Numbered from the stretch's first letter, positions 28,027 through 60,188 are shown. The stretch is 64,000 nucleotides of DNA from Amoebidium appalachense (GCA_963693365.1 CAVNZM010000010.1:8494001-8558000), one strand, 5' to 3'. Notes: a model not told the origin generated them from the letters alone. Numbers and translations: made by a program.

Positions 28027-30282
28027 CAGAATTGAAGAAAGAAAAAGAGAAAAAAAAAAAAAAGAAAAGAAAGAAAGAAAGAAAAAGAAAAGAAAAGGGC
28101 AAAAAAAAAAAGAGTCAACTTGAAAAACATCCATCGACCCCACATGATGGGCTTCTCTAATATCTCCTCTCTCTCCATTGAATGTTCACCCATCCTTCCC
28201 CTCCCACACACCCTCCTTGGTCTATAAATTATTTATACCCCCGATCCACCCTCATTTCCCCTCTTTTATGATTCTCGAACTTCTCAAACCCGGCTCTCTA
28301 CCTAACCTCATCCCCCCGAGGCTCTTTGACAATTATGTAATGTAATAATATGTAAATCCCTTACCTACCATCCCGAAGTTGCCTTCCTCTCCTCAAAGTT
28401 TAGAGCTTGTTGAACCCACACACCTACCCTCATCTTCCACCAAATTTCACCCAGTTAGAAAATATGAGCCCCGCTAGCCAACCTGAAGTTCTTATATCCT
28501 CCTTGATCTTTATAGAAATAACCAACCTCTCCACCTGCCCTCATCCCCCCCCCCCCCCCCCCCCCCCCCCCTCCCTTTTTCGTTGTGATTGAACTCCCTT
28601 CCTGACTTCAAATTTTACATATGTATGGGTTTCGTAAATGGATTATGAAAAGAGAACATGAAATGTGTTAATAGTTAGCCGCTGCAGGCCCCTAGAGACC
28701 ATCCACGGTGAGGTCAACCGCTGGGCCAATCAGATGCGAGGGATTGCAACCTTTCAGGGCTATTTCTTTGACGACACCACAAACTACTCCGACACCGTCA
28801 ACCACAAGTGGGGCAAGGACCACATTGCCTTTTATAGAAATGTATGCCGCCAACCAACCCCCCTCCCCCCCTCTCCCTCCCCCCCTCCCTCATCCCCCCC
28901 CCCCCCCCCTGCCACCCCATGCCCGGCCTCCCCCCCCCCCCCCTCCCCCCTCTCCGCCCCCTTCTGCCCCCCCAACACACACACACATCTTTTCCCTTGT
29001 CTTGCTCAAACACCCACCCTGTACCCGCTTTCCGTCCAGCTCAACCCCCCCCCCCCCCCCCCCCTTCCCCCCTGTCACAGGAAATTTTTGCACCGGGAAA
29101 TTTTTGCACAGAATCGTCTCCCTAGACTGTATAGAAAGAGGCTACCTAACCAAGCTTGGAATGGTGTTCTGCCTCTGTGATGTTTTTCTGAATACAAAGT
29201 TGTCCTGTTCAGATGGTTATGTGTTTCTCTGTATGATTTCAGCTCTATATTGATATCAATATCCAGCCGAAAATTTTCTCCAGCTTGCACTTGATCTCCC
29301 CCCTCCCCCTGCCCCCCCCCCCCCCCCTCCCCCCCCCCCTCCTCCCCCCCCCCCCCCCCGTTAAGCCATAACGGGGGGTTTAGGGGGACATGAAGATGAC
29401 TTTTGTTGGTTGCCCAAAAATTGCTAGAAACAAAACAAACCAGCTATAAGAAAAGTGTTAATCATCTTTAAATGTTTACACTGTAACCAATGAGCACGAG
29501 AACACCCAGTTAAAACCCCATAGACACGATAATTCAATTGTTGCATCAAACTTCAGTGCAAAAATTTCCCGGTGCAAAAATTGACACCCCCCCCCCTTTT
29601 CCCCTTCACATTAGTTAAGCTTACACTTCCCTACATCCCTACCCACCAGTGGGCACCACCGATACGTACAAAGGCTTCATCTATTTTCTTTCTGCTGTGT
29701 CTGCTTTTCTGCTACCTATTCTCCTTGTGTATTGTATTGGATCAACCACGATCCTTACTCTACTTATGTAATTAGAAGAGCCGGTTTCCAGGCGTGAGGA
29801 TATTCATCTCAATCCCCCCCCCCCCACACCCACCCCTCTCTCTCTCCGGGGCGCACCTTTTACGGATTCCTCCCGCCCCCACCCCCTCCACCTCTCACCT
29901 GACATATTCTCCTTAGAACATTCCTTGCTCACCCTGTTTTTCATTTGCAGTCCTACTTTGTAGTCCTTCCCCCCATTCTCCCCCCCCCCTCCCACCCCCA
30001 CCCATCCCCACCCTAGCCCCCCTTCTCTCTCCTGTTGTACTGCATTGTGCAAAAGTCTTAAGAGCTCTCAGCCACACACGAACTCACCGAACACCCCCCA
30101 TCCCCCTCCCCACTCCTACAGCTGGTCAACTATGCACGTGATGTTATGCCCCGTGCATTCATAATTCTCAACCCCGGTGTGTTCGTGCACCTGGATCTGG
30201 TCACCCCCTCCGGAGACTTTCCCTACCCTGCCGATGTTTCCATTCCCTTCGAGAACTGGGCCAGCCACTGGGACCCACCAAG

Positions 30283-30335
<53 letters not shown>

Positions 30336-30498
30336 TAAGCCAAACACACAATGAAAACCAATCAGACAGCACACCACACTGTGTAAGCACACACCATAAA
30401 GCTGGCCCCACTTGCGCCAAAAAGTGCACTTACTCCACCTTTTATGAAGACGATCCCCTTCCCCCCCCCCCCCCCCCCCCCTCGCCCGCCCACCGCCC

Positions 30499-30539
<41 letters not shown>

Positions 30540-30832
30540 TCTCACCATTACCATTACACACCACTTACCACCACCAAAAGGAGGATAGTCAGATTCACCC
30601 AAGACTCCTGGGAACGTTCGGAGCACATGCATGATAGTGGTCCGATAGTGTCGGTTGGTTGGCTGATCATCCAATCACAGGTGGAGACTGCGGTGTGGAG
30701 GCCCAATGGCGCAGCGATGCCGGAACATTTGGCCCTGGGCCCTGGTGTCCGGTAGGTGGCCCCTGATATGAGCACATGCACACACCGAGGCATACACACT
30801 TACACGGACACGCGCGCGCGCGCGCGCATGCG

Positions 30833-30870
<38 letters not shown>

Positions 30871-31159
30871 CACACACACACAGGCACACACACACACACA
30901 CACACACCAACACAAGCAGACACACATGCACACGGATACCACAAAGATGCATGTACACACATGCACATATCCATACTAAAACACATGCACAAGGGTACAT
31001 GCGCGCACTTCACTTGAAAAACTCGACTTGGGTCTTGCAGCGGGGAGTTGATCATTCGAATTACAAGTACGAAATCCCCCCTTTGGTTCGGTTTTGGCGC
31101 GAACACAGTTGGCTGGCAAACAGCAGTTGTCCATCCCGTTACAAAATAGCATGCGAAGT

Positions 31160-31193
<34 letters not shown>

Positions 31194-31382
31194 AGTTAAA
31201 CATGTCTTCAAATCCGCTCACCCAATCGAATCCACTCAAAGATATCCTTTTTTGGCAATTTCTCACCTGCCAACCAATCACTGTGCAGTATGTGCCCGGC
31301 TATGACCACGTGGAGCCCTTCATTGCTGCCGTCAACTCAAAAACCATCACCGTTGCAGCCATGGCTCACACGTACGAACTCA

Positions 31383-31427
<45 letters not shown>

Positions 31428-31765
31428 ACACACACACACCACCACCACCACCACCACCACCGAAAAAGAAAAAAACAAACAAACAATTAAATAAACTAGG
31501 CAAAATTTTGAAAATAAAAATAGCCATATTATGATGATGAGTATAATGTCAGCCTGTACATGGGCACAATTTAACAGTCTCATACTCACCGGCCGACACA
31601 CCTGTATCCAGGCCCACCTGTTTCTCCCATGCATCTCATAAGCCCCCCCCCCCCCCCCCCCCCCCCCTCCCCCCCCCCCCCATCTCCCTTCCCCAAGTAC
31701 CTCATGCCATATTTCCTACTCGTATAATACACCAGTTTCCATGTAGTGACCCCCCCCCCCCCCCC

Positions 31766-31805
<40 letters not shown>

Positions 31806-32198
31806 CAACCGCAGTGCCCCCCGTGAGTTTGCCTTCACGCAGGCAGCTGTAGCACACAGTACCCACTTTGCATATTTCTACGCCACCGACCGCGACATCA
31901 GAGACGACCCGTGGCAGAATGTGCCCTCCTTCTGGTTCGACTATCTTCAGTTTCTGCAGGACGGGTACGTGCTGACCCCCCCCCCCCCCCCCCCCCCCCC
32001 CCACACACACACACCCTCCCCCCCCCCCCCCCCCCCTCCCCTCTCCCCCCCCCCCCCCCCCCCCCTCCCCCCCCCTCCCCCCCCCTCCCTCCCTCTCTCC
32101 CTCCCTCCCTCCCTTGCTGTGGACACCCATGTGATAGCCTCTTCAACTGTAGATTTACTTCACCAGCACACATCCTTTATAGAGGAGCTTCAAAATAG
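26801..32198 (+). CDS. Secreted Spherulin-4 (spherulation-specific family 4) protein
   Basis: Exons: 26801-26918, 27106-27326, 27821-27930, 28688-28841, 30122-30281, 30681-30751, 31289-31371, 31815-31964, and a tentative last exon of about 32152-32198. Phases close through exon 8. The N-terminus MATMTGRLLAAAALVHGVAA looks like a signal peptide. Family blocks in order: MIPLYTDRPIQWDAA, KAVINPMNGPLPD, IPALQACVRLLSDHGVRMVG, YVKTKQSALNKR, FQGYFFDDTTNYSD, AFIILNPGVF, YVPGYDHVEPFI and HSTHFAYFYATDRD. The TIM-barrel-like core of the family is therefore complete. The family is known from slime-mould spherulation, fungi and bacteria; its biochemical activity is not firmly established, though a glycoside-active role is suspected. 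Total length would be about 370 residues. Intron density equals that of the neighbours, so recent transfer is unlikely. Confidence 0.82.
27944..28120 (+). repeat. C40-A21 homopolymer junction and GA/AAAG-rich tail
   Basis: About 40 C followed by about 21 A, then purine-only AAAG/GAAA repeats, in intron 3 of the Spherulin-4 gene. The same (C)n(A)n junction occurs at 115-149, 18479-18521, 31752-31803, 40908-40954, 57001-57043 and 60747-60799. Confidence 0.9.
29083..29582. mobile_element. 27-bp perfect inverted repeats flanking about 450 bp inside an intron
   Basis: AATTTTTGCACCGGGAAATT followed by TTTGCAC (29083-29109) recurs as its exact reverse complement at 29556-29582, inside intron 4 of the Spherulin-4 gene. 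Each arm itself contains an imperfect duplication of AATTTTTGCAC. The interior is AT-rich apart from C-tracts near 29290-29360. No transposase is visible, and a non-autonomous element is the likeliest reading. Confidence 0.6.
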
Positions 32199-33313
32199 AT
32201 GGTAGCTGTTGGTGTGAACTCGAGCGTTTGCTAGATTTCATTACCCTCTTTAAGCATCTAATTTTCGAAGATGATTGGCTCCTTTTCTCGTTTCCTTGTA
32301 AGGTCATATGTTATGCTGTACATTGGGCCGGAGGGAGGGGGAGGGGGGTGGGGTGGAGGGGGAGGGGGGAGGGGATGGGGTAGAGGAGGCGGCGGCGGCG
32401 GGGGAGGGGGGGGGGGGGGGGAGGGGAGCAGGGGGGGTCAATGCAAAAACCGGCGGGCCAGTGAATTGGTGACAAAGAGAAAGGAAGTGCACACCTAGGG
32501 GCTCCCTTTCGTAAAAACGGTTTTTTTGAGTTTCCGTGGCCCACAAGCAAATCAAATAAGTCCATGCTGCACGTATGCCACTATGATACATCTGGGGGCT
32601 AATCCATATGACACTTTGCGCCCTGCAGGGAGAGTGCAACTCCACCCACTGCATCGAGCAAGAACAGCACAAAGACCAACCCTAAAAAGGCATCTTGATT
32701 GCCTTATTTGGAAGGATGGAGTCAACGGTCGTTCAGGTCTCCCACGAGCCAATCAGATGCTACAAAACGGCACTCTGGTCGGATGGATGATCTATTTTTA
32801 GGTGTGAGATAGGCTTAGCAAGGATTATTGTGCACATCAGCTATCTGAATCGAACTAGCATTGAAAATGTTTTTGCTAAATCGCACTTTCAGTGAAGGGG
32901 TGGGTCGGCAGGTGTGTGGTGGTGGTTGTAATGAAGGCGGTTGAATGGGTGGGGTTGGGGGTGTTAGCTTTTATGCTTGTTTGTGTACTTTACCTCCATA
33001 ATAATCAGTTGAACAAATTTCCGGTGTCACAGGACTTTGAAGTACTTAAGATATGAATGTCCGACTAGGAATGTACCACGCACACGAATGGTTAAAATTT
33101 AAAACTTGAATTGATGATTTAAGTGCCACATATTTACGTATGGTTAAAATTTAACCGCAAAGGGTGGTTGGGTGGAAACCACATGCACTTTAAATACTTA
33201 AAGTACACTCACTCATCTTGCCAGGCACAGTTTCAATCACCATCATTATATACACCAACGAACTTCATGTTTGCTACGGACAGTTGCGCACCATATGGTA
33301 TGCCTGCACGCGC

Positions 33314-33364
<51 letters not shown>

Positions 33365-33408
33365 TGTGTGCGTGCATGCGTGTGTGCGTGTGCACGTGTG
33401 CACACGTG

Positions 33409-33445
<37 letters not shown>

Positions 33446-34232
33446 GTGTGTGTGCGTGTGTGTGTGTGTGCGTGTGTGTGTGTGTGTGCCCATGTGCGCA
33501 AATGTGCATGCCCACAGGCACCCTATGCATACCCGTGAGTGAGCATGAACACACACCCTGACTTTTTGCCATCACCTTTATGGCACATAATTTATTTAAA
33601 CACTAGACATACACATTCTGAATGTGGTACATGCACTACTAAAGAATAATAATGCTGGACACTGGACACTGGATAGCATCACGTCACTACTAATAGACTA
33701 TTAGAAATCACATGTTGATAATGCATCTGGCGCGCGTTCGACTAATGGGAATGAATACTATATGGGGCAAAAACACAACCAACAAACCTAGAATTTACTT
33801 CAGTTTCAGAGACCCACCTATGTATATGTAGGGGCTCATGATGTACATGTGAAGAGTAAAAAAGAACTGGCAGGAAGAAAAGATAACAGCGAAACAGAAG
33901 AAGATTGAGAACATAAAATTACACAATAAATGATCTCACTTTTGCTATGGAAACATTGGTGTCGGAGCTCATAATCATTCACCCAGTGCTAAGAAACCAC
34001 ACCCGTTTTGATTGGCCAACAGATTACCAAGAAACCAAAGCAGTATTTCTAGTGGATGACACAGCACCACCTTGTGGCCGTATTTCTGTCTGCCCAACAC
34101 AGTTAACCTCCGACTGGGCAAGAAATGAGCAAACACCTGGCACCTATCGAACACCATGGAAAATACCAGCCGGTGATCGTCGACACCGAGACCCGATTAA
34201 CACCCCGGTTGCATAGTGCCGATCCGGTGCGA
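32199..34232. other. Convergent intergenic region between the Spherulin-4 and MSH3 genes
   Basis: Contains a G-rich block (32334-32440) and a Z-DNA-prone (CG)n(TG)n stretch (33309-33490). It also holds AATAAA on the + strand (about 33925) and TTTATT, an AATAAA on the - strand (33591-33596), candidate 3' ends for the two convergent transcripts. An 89-codon open frame at 33947-34216 has no recognisable homology. Confidence 0.5.
33591..33596 (-). terminator. Possible polyadenylation signal for MSH3
   Basis: AATAAA on the - strand, about 640 bp past the MSH3 stop codon, in an AT-rich stretch. It is the nearest canonical signal I noticed downstream. Confidence 0.35.
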
Positions 34233-54153
<19,921 letters not shown>

Positions 54154-54397
54154 GTTCACGTGCCAATGAAACCCTTCAGCCTCAGAAGACCAGAGCCACT
54201 TGCTATAAGACTACAGCACAAACTCTGTGGCTATCTATGATGCTTATAACTAACGCGCACAACCCTCGGGCCAGAGGTCCCCTCACAACTACAACCAAGC
54301 ACCAGTCTACCTTGCAGCTCCTTTTTTTTCCTTGTTTGCGTCACCCCCAGGGCTGTTTGCCGTGGGCCAAAGGAGAGATATCTGTTTTCAGCTCTAG

Positions 54398-54476
54398 CCA
54401 ATCAATGTTGTCCGATTATGGCGCTGGCGCGAAGCAATCCCATTGGTTAAAAGATGCTCGTTTGCGCTCTGATTGG
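54398..54476 (-). promoter_or_regulatory. CCAAT-box cluster and E2F-like site upstream of MSH3
   Basis: CCAAT/ATTGG motifs occur at 54398-54402, 54442-54446 and 54472-54476, with GGCGCGAA at 54426-54433 between them, 245-325 bp upstream of the MSH3 start codon. The E2F-like core and spaced CCAAT boxes suit a cell-cycle (S-phase) promoter. Function is inferred. Confidence 0.4.
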
Positions 54477-54571
54477 TGCAAGGTAGGACACATTGCGTTC
54501 CTGACACGATCGCGAAGAACTTACCCGCTAGCTACGCCACAGCGGCGCCTAGCGCCCCGATCGCAATAAAC

Positions 54572-55113
54572 TGGTTCGATTCGTGTCAAAAGCCAGATTG
54601 CCAGATTGCCAGATTTAAAACCGCCTCGCCAAAAATGGTTATTCGTCGATCAATCGAATCGGAACGTAAAATTTAAACAAAATTTTAAGGCCAGATTCAA
54701 TTTGACCCCTCTTCCAGATTCCAGAATCTGGCGACCCCCCCCCCCCCCCCCCTTCCAGATTGCCAGATTGACCCTGCGCCTTACGATTGGCCACGCCAGC
54801 ACCATATAAAGTTCGTATCCAATCCTAGGCGTTTTGCCTTATTAGTATAGCTTTTCAAAAATGCATAAAACTTGGTAATAAATGCCCATTTAACAAAATA
54901 AAAATTATTTAAATAATATTTCAAAACTATTATTGTTCATTAAGATAAGCCAAGATATTCTATTACCGCGCAAAATGGCAAGTGCCTTCTTGACCCAAAA
55001 AGCTAGATTTTAGCTCTACAAGAACCGGACCGAAATCTAGCTTTTCTGGAATGCCATCAACATTCTGGCATTCTGGCAATCTGGCAATCTGGCTTTTGAC
55101 ACGAATCGAACCA
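54572..55113. mobile_element. Inverted-repeat element with 42-bp termini, inserted in an older repeat
   Basis: TGGTTCGATTCGTGTCAAAA plus GCCAGATTGCCAGATTGCCAGA (54572-54613) is matched exactly by its reverse complement ending at 55113. The interior has further CCAGATT/AATCTGG pieces and a C-tract. There is no transposase. Flanks AATAAAC and CTGTCTGC rejoin to match the uninterrupted related copy near 57770 (AATAAACTGCGTAATCGGC), so this is an insertion. ACT on both sides could be a 3-bp target duplication. Confidence 0.65.
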
Positions 55114-56997
55114 CTGTCTGCTGCTGCAATCGATCCAAATGGCAAAAAGTCCATCATAAAAAAAAAGTTTCGTAGAAGAGTTCAGTTTGAATGAAAAGTA
55201 CGTTCAGGCAAGCTTTCAATTGGTTTCAATTAGCAAAGAAGAGTTCGGTCATAACTAGGATGCACAAACTTGCAACACACCTTGGTAGTAATTGGCACTG
55301 ATCTCAACCCGTCACACGCACACCTGTGCACAATTCCTTTGCCACCTATGGTGCCGGAACTCTGAAGCCCTCCAACTTCAGATCCCAAAATCACCCCGAT
55401 CCGAGGGATCGTCGCTCCCCATAGCATTGAGATATTTCAGAAATGGACACGCCAAAATGTCCGTCTTGATGTCCACTTCAAATGCATTCGGACACTCGCC
55501 TGGTGCCACCACAGGAACATTTTGAAATTCGGGTTGAATATTTTTTTCTCTTGACTGGGATTTATTGATCAGTTGATACGAAGGCAAGGTGCAGCCACAG
55601 GCTATGTATGCATGACCACCTTGAATAACCGAATTCGAAAAAGCCAAGGTGATGAAATAAAATAAAACAACAAGTGACCAAAGGACGCCAGCTGGCAAAG
55701 GTACAAGTGCACGTGTATGCGTGAAACTAGTTTGCTCCAACTAGTTAAATGCATCCATGTTGACCAGACCACACTCCGCAAGAAGACATCATTACTGCTG
55801 CTTCGGAATTCCCAACAGGCCCCCCTCAAACCCAACCGGGACACAGCAAGCAAGTCAGCCCTTTAAAGAGCAATGCAGACCAAATCCGAACAAGAAAACA
55901 ATCCCCACGGGCCCGGCCCCTAGAAACCCCGCAGAAACTGCATCTAGCTCCCTGATAAGGTGGCCTAGTTGTGGCAGGACACACAGGAAAACACAATTAC
56001 AGAATGCATGCAAGCAAACCCGGTCATTGCCATACGACTGGAGGCTAAGAACTGGCAGTCACTGAGAAAGCTCCCCGACGACCCAGTAGCCGCCCCTCCA
56101 CTCACGAAGTAGCTGAAGAAGTTGCAGCAGCCCACCGCCAATAGGTCGCGTAGAAGCATAGACAGCGTGCAGAAGTTACCGTGGATTGCAGTGGACCACC
56201 AGGCGTTGAAGAAACCACTTCTCAAGCGAGAAACTCCGCGAAAGGGAGGTGCCCCCACACTCTCACAGCAGTAGGAATACACCAGGCCACATCACACACA
56301 CGCTGCACTCACGTTCCCCTGAGTGGGACTCCCTCCCACCACAAAAAGAAGAAATGAAAGCCTTTATTATATACCTGCCATGGTGAAGAATCGGGAAAAA
56401 AAGTTGACGTGACAGCTAAGAGATCGAAGTTGAAAATTTAGATTTTTACTAATTGACCCTAAATTGGCGCTTTTTTTTGAAAACCATGAAGGAGGGGTGC
56501 TAAAACAAAAGCAAGGTGCTCTACGTGCTCAGCGCAGCCGACTTTTCCGTAAATTTTTTTCTTTTTTTTTCTTTTGACTGGATTTATTCGACGGAAAGAT
56601 ATGCAAGTATGCACGGCATACTGAGAAGACAATAAAAACTTCACGAGTTAATTTTATTTTTTTTTTTCTTCGTTTTTTTTAAAATGATAAAAAAAAAAAA
56701 AAAAGGGGGGGGGGGGGGGAACCAGTAACAAGTGCATACTGAGATACCTGAACACTGTGTGAAAATCATATAAATACTCAATGTGACGACCAACAGAATT
56801 CAACACTGTCTAAAGTGTTCACATTGCCAGCTAGTGTAGCAGACACCCGTAGGGAAAGAGGTAAAACGCGACCTAAAAACTCACACCTATCAACATGCTT
56901 GCGATTAAAAAGTTCAGCACAAAAGTGGCACCAGCGGCGATGAAAACAAGAATTACAACGCCACTGCACAACTTCCCAGGCAATAGTTAAAAAGATA

Positions 56998-57038
<41 letters not shown>

Positions 57039-57039
57039 A

Positions 57040-57375
57040 AAAAGCAACCGTGCCAGGCCAACCACCAGCCTGAGGGGGGGCTTTTGTCTCCCCGCCATTT
57101 TGCTGCCTGCTGCACACACAACCCCGACTGCACGAACACACAAATGCAGGAGAGAACACAATGAAGGGGTTGGGTGGGTGATCTCCATAATTTTCCAAGG
57201 GTTTTTTTTTTTGAAAAAAAAAAATACGGGGCTCTTGTCCCCACCGTGGGGCCCAGTACTAGTAATATTACATATTAGGTTGCTGCCTGGTACGCACATA
57301 AACCCTCCCCGACTGCACGAGCCCGAATGTTTGCAGGAGAGAAGAAACACAAAAAATCGGTTGGGTTGGTGGGAA
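57040..57375. repeat. Two diverged copies of a ~150-bp dispersed repeat
   Basis: 57068-57175 and 57230-57370 share GGGGCTTTTGTC/GGGGCTCTTGTC, GCTGCCTG, CCCCGACTGCACGA, GCAGGAGAGAA and GGTTGGGTTGGTGGG-type blocks. They are separated by an A/T homopolymer. They match the body of the SINE-like unit at 57600. Confidence 0.6.
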
Positions 57376-57432
57376 CCGTAGTACAGGTCTGATGCCCCAA
57401 CTTCCGTGAAAACTACTCCCAAATTAATGATT

Positions 57433-57470
<38 letters not shown>

Positions 57471-57599
57471 TTCGTCAGGTGGGGCTCTGCAGCTGGTACA
57501 GACTGCAAAAGTAGGATTATAAAACGCGAAGACTCTTGCTGAGTTACAATAAAAAGTCGTACTTTCTTCAAAAAAAAACCAAAAAGAACCAAAAAAAAA

Positions 57600-57760
57600 A
57601 CCATCGTGTGCCCGGCCAACCGATCAGATGGACCTCTCGTACCCACCCCGGTTTGCTGCCTGCTGCACCGGTCGAGATTCGAACGCGATTCCCTTACGGC
57701 AGAGGCAGAGACTGAGGCCTTACCCGCTAGGCCACAGTGGCGCCTCAATAGAGATGTTGC
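57600..57760 (-). mobile_element. tRNA-derived SINE-like element
   Basis: On the - strand, TGGCCTAGCGGGTAAGG (57734-57718) resembles a Pol III A box. GTTCGAATCTC (57684-57674) resembles a B box about 35 bp further on. The stretch then passes through a GC-rich body into a T-rich tail (57600-57550 region). The acceptor and T stems do not pair properly, so it is not a functional tRNA gene. Related bodies, each with GCTGCCTG, occur at about 57040-57180 and 57230-57375. Confidence 0.5.
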
Positions 57761-57789
57761 CCCGATCACAATAAACTGCGTAATCGGCT

Positions 57790-58040
57790 GCGATCAAACC
57801 AAATGACATAAAGTTGCAAAGAAGACTTCAGTTTCTTCGAAAGACGTGAAGAGTTCAGTCAGCTTGGCAATTCTAATTAGTTTCAATTAGCAAAGAGGAG
57901 TTGAGTCCTGAAGCACAAGCTTGCAACACACTATGGTAGTAACTGGCACTGAGCTCAACCCGTCACACGCACATGTGCACAGCCATTATGCCACATGCAC
58001 GACCACACACCCGTGGCCCGCTTGCACTCCTTTGCCACCT
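57790..58040. repeat. Dispersed repeat copy related to 55130-55345
   Basis: Both copies carry TTTCAATTAGCAAAGA(A/G)GAGTT, CTTGCAACACAC, GGTAGTAA(T/C)TGGCACTGA, CTCAACCCGTCACACGCACA and CCTTTGCCACCT in the same order, with about 80-85% identity by eye. They lie in the same orientation about 2.65 kb apart. Confidence 0.7.
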
Positions 58041-58237
58041 TCCGGGCACGTAGACCAACGACCACCGTTTTCTACAGGCATGCTGGCACCGCGGCAGAGG
58101 CCCACCCTCGGTACCTCCTCACACGACTTTCCCCCCCCCAACCCACATATTCGTATGTGTAGTTTTCTGTGTGTGATTTGCAAAATGCGCATTGTGATAC
58201 CTGTCGTGATTGTGTAGTGTTCTCTGTAACGCTTTCT

Positions 58238-58274
<37 letters not shown>

Positions 58275-58486
58275 TCCCCTTTCCCCCCTCCCCCCTTTCC
58301 CCCCCACCCACCCCGACCCACCACTTAACATTTCCACTGCTACCACACCCGGAAAACATGAGTTGTGGGTCTTTTTATTATGAAATATCGGTGAATGCGT
58401 TCTGTGGTCTCTCCCGCGGATCCCAACCCTACCCCCCTACCCTCATCACACGGGCGCGCACACGCACGCACGCACGCACGCACACA

Positions 58487-58537
<51 letters not shown>

Positions 58538-59415
58538 CACACACACACACACACACACAGCTTTCTGGACGAAAGTAGCTTGTAGAAGCTAGCAAGCCAT
58601 AGAGTTTGATAACAACGACTGTAAAGAGGGGCTTGCTTACGTGTTCATAGTATATTACACTGCAGATGTTTATGATATGCACCGATACCATGCAAGAAAC
58701 TTTCGATTCATGTCCAACAGGCTAGTGAAAGACAAGATGCAATTGATCGCAGTCTCTTCGTCCACGTCGGTACCCTCGCCCCAATTTTTATGTGCGTCAC
58801 GGGTGAGGCCCTTTTGGTCACGACTTGCTCACTAATAAGAATAAATGATTAGTGCGACTCTCTCGAGGTCTGTGTGCCTCCTTCCCCCCTGAACATCCCA
58901 TCGAGGTTCCTCAGCTGCCCTCTGCCCGTTGCTTTAAGAGGAAGTTTATGAATAACCGGCTTTTCACAAAGTGGCTACTTGAATTGCGTGACATTTATTG
59001 AAACATGGGCAAAACATATACTAGAGTAGCTTTATTTCAATAATTTAGACACTCAATGCCCTAATATGTAAATCTGTAGATGACCTTATGTAGGCATTTC
59101 TATTTCGTGACTTTCAGATATTGGTGCTGTATAAATGGCCACTTATTGCAAGGCTCATGACGAGCCGCATTTGATTGGTTGTTACCCACAGATGGGTATG
59201 AAACGTGAAAAATGAACGGTGCCACCCCGCCAGACTGACCGACTGTTGATGGAACTCGAATCGATCTTGAAACTCCTAGAGAATTACGATGAGTGATGTC
59301 TTTCTAGGCCATAAACTGTAGTAGAATCAAAAAGATAATCTATATCACAAATCTTTCACTGGTTTCCTGTTAATACGTTTCTACGGTGTTAGCCCCACCC
59401 CTTGCAGCCGGCAAC

Positions 59416-60101
59416 ATGAACTACATTGGTCAAACGGTCGGGCAGGTTGGTGACACGCTGAGCACCTTGGGGAATGCCAGTCTCAGTGGAATATACGACA
59501 AGGCTCTGACCGCTATGGGCGGCTACAGCGAGATAGAAGGAAAGGTTCGCGAGGCGACCAACCAGGACCCATGGGGCCCCTCTGGCACACAGATGGCTGA
59601 GATTGCAAAGTTCACGCGGAGTAGGTGAGTGGCAGTGATGCACACCGAGGTGCAAAGTGTTGGACGGACAGGCTAGTGGTTTGTGTGGCACTGTGCATAA
59701 GCGAGGGGAGCCAGGCCAAACAGAGAAGGGGAATGAGCGCCGGAAGAAGCAATAGTGTGATAGTAGTTTGGTGTAAATGTTGGTTGTTGCCAATGTGAGT
59801 GAGTGTTATACTCCTGTTTATAGGCAGTTTTCTTTCTTCCATGCTGACCCATGTATTGTGTAGGTCGGATTGTGAGGAGGTGATGAAAACTATTTCAGCC
59901 CGACTGCAGGACAGGCACTGGCGCCACGTTTACAAGGTACCCTTTCCCCTCCAAAAAACAAAACAGCCCCCCCACCCCCCTCTTCCCCTCCCCCCCCCCC
60001 CCCAGCCCCCCCCCCCCCCCCCCCAAAAAAAAAAAAAACAAAAAAACACACACGCACACGCAAACGCACATGCACGCACACACACACAAACACACGCACA
60101 T

Positions 60102-60140
<39 letters not shown>

Positions 60141-60145
60141 AACAC

Positions 60146-60188
<43 letters not shown>

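Larger units (their letters stand above)
54154..59415. other. Divergent intergenic region between MSH3 and the ENTH gene
   Basis: This 5.2-kb AT-rich stretch is dominated by dispersed repeats: an inverted-repeat element (54572-55113), two related repeat copies (about 54480-55345 and 57600-58040) and SINE-like units at 57.0-57.8 kb. It also holds a (CACG)n run (58460-58537). A - strand open frame at 55378-55740 encodes a hydrophobic stretch but has no ATG or known family. No gene is supported. Confidence 0.55.

Noticed and set aside
33947-34216. 89-codon + strand gene
   Set aside because: No family, no splice context, and it overlaps the presumed MSH3 3' region; probably chance.
55378-55740. 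- strand gene with a hydrophobic segment
   Set aside because: No ATG at its start, no recognisable family and base composition like the surrounding repeats; a CPFLKYLN stretch is not enough to call a haem peroxygenase.
57674-57760. Functional tRNA gene on the - strand
   Set aside because: A-box and B-box-like sequences exist, but acceptor and T stems do not pair; a SINE head fits better.
58641-58835. 64-codon + strand open frame before AATAAA
   Set aside because: No homology and no linked upstream exon could be found.
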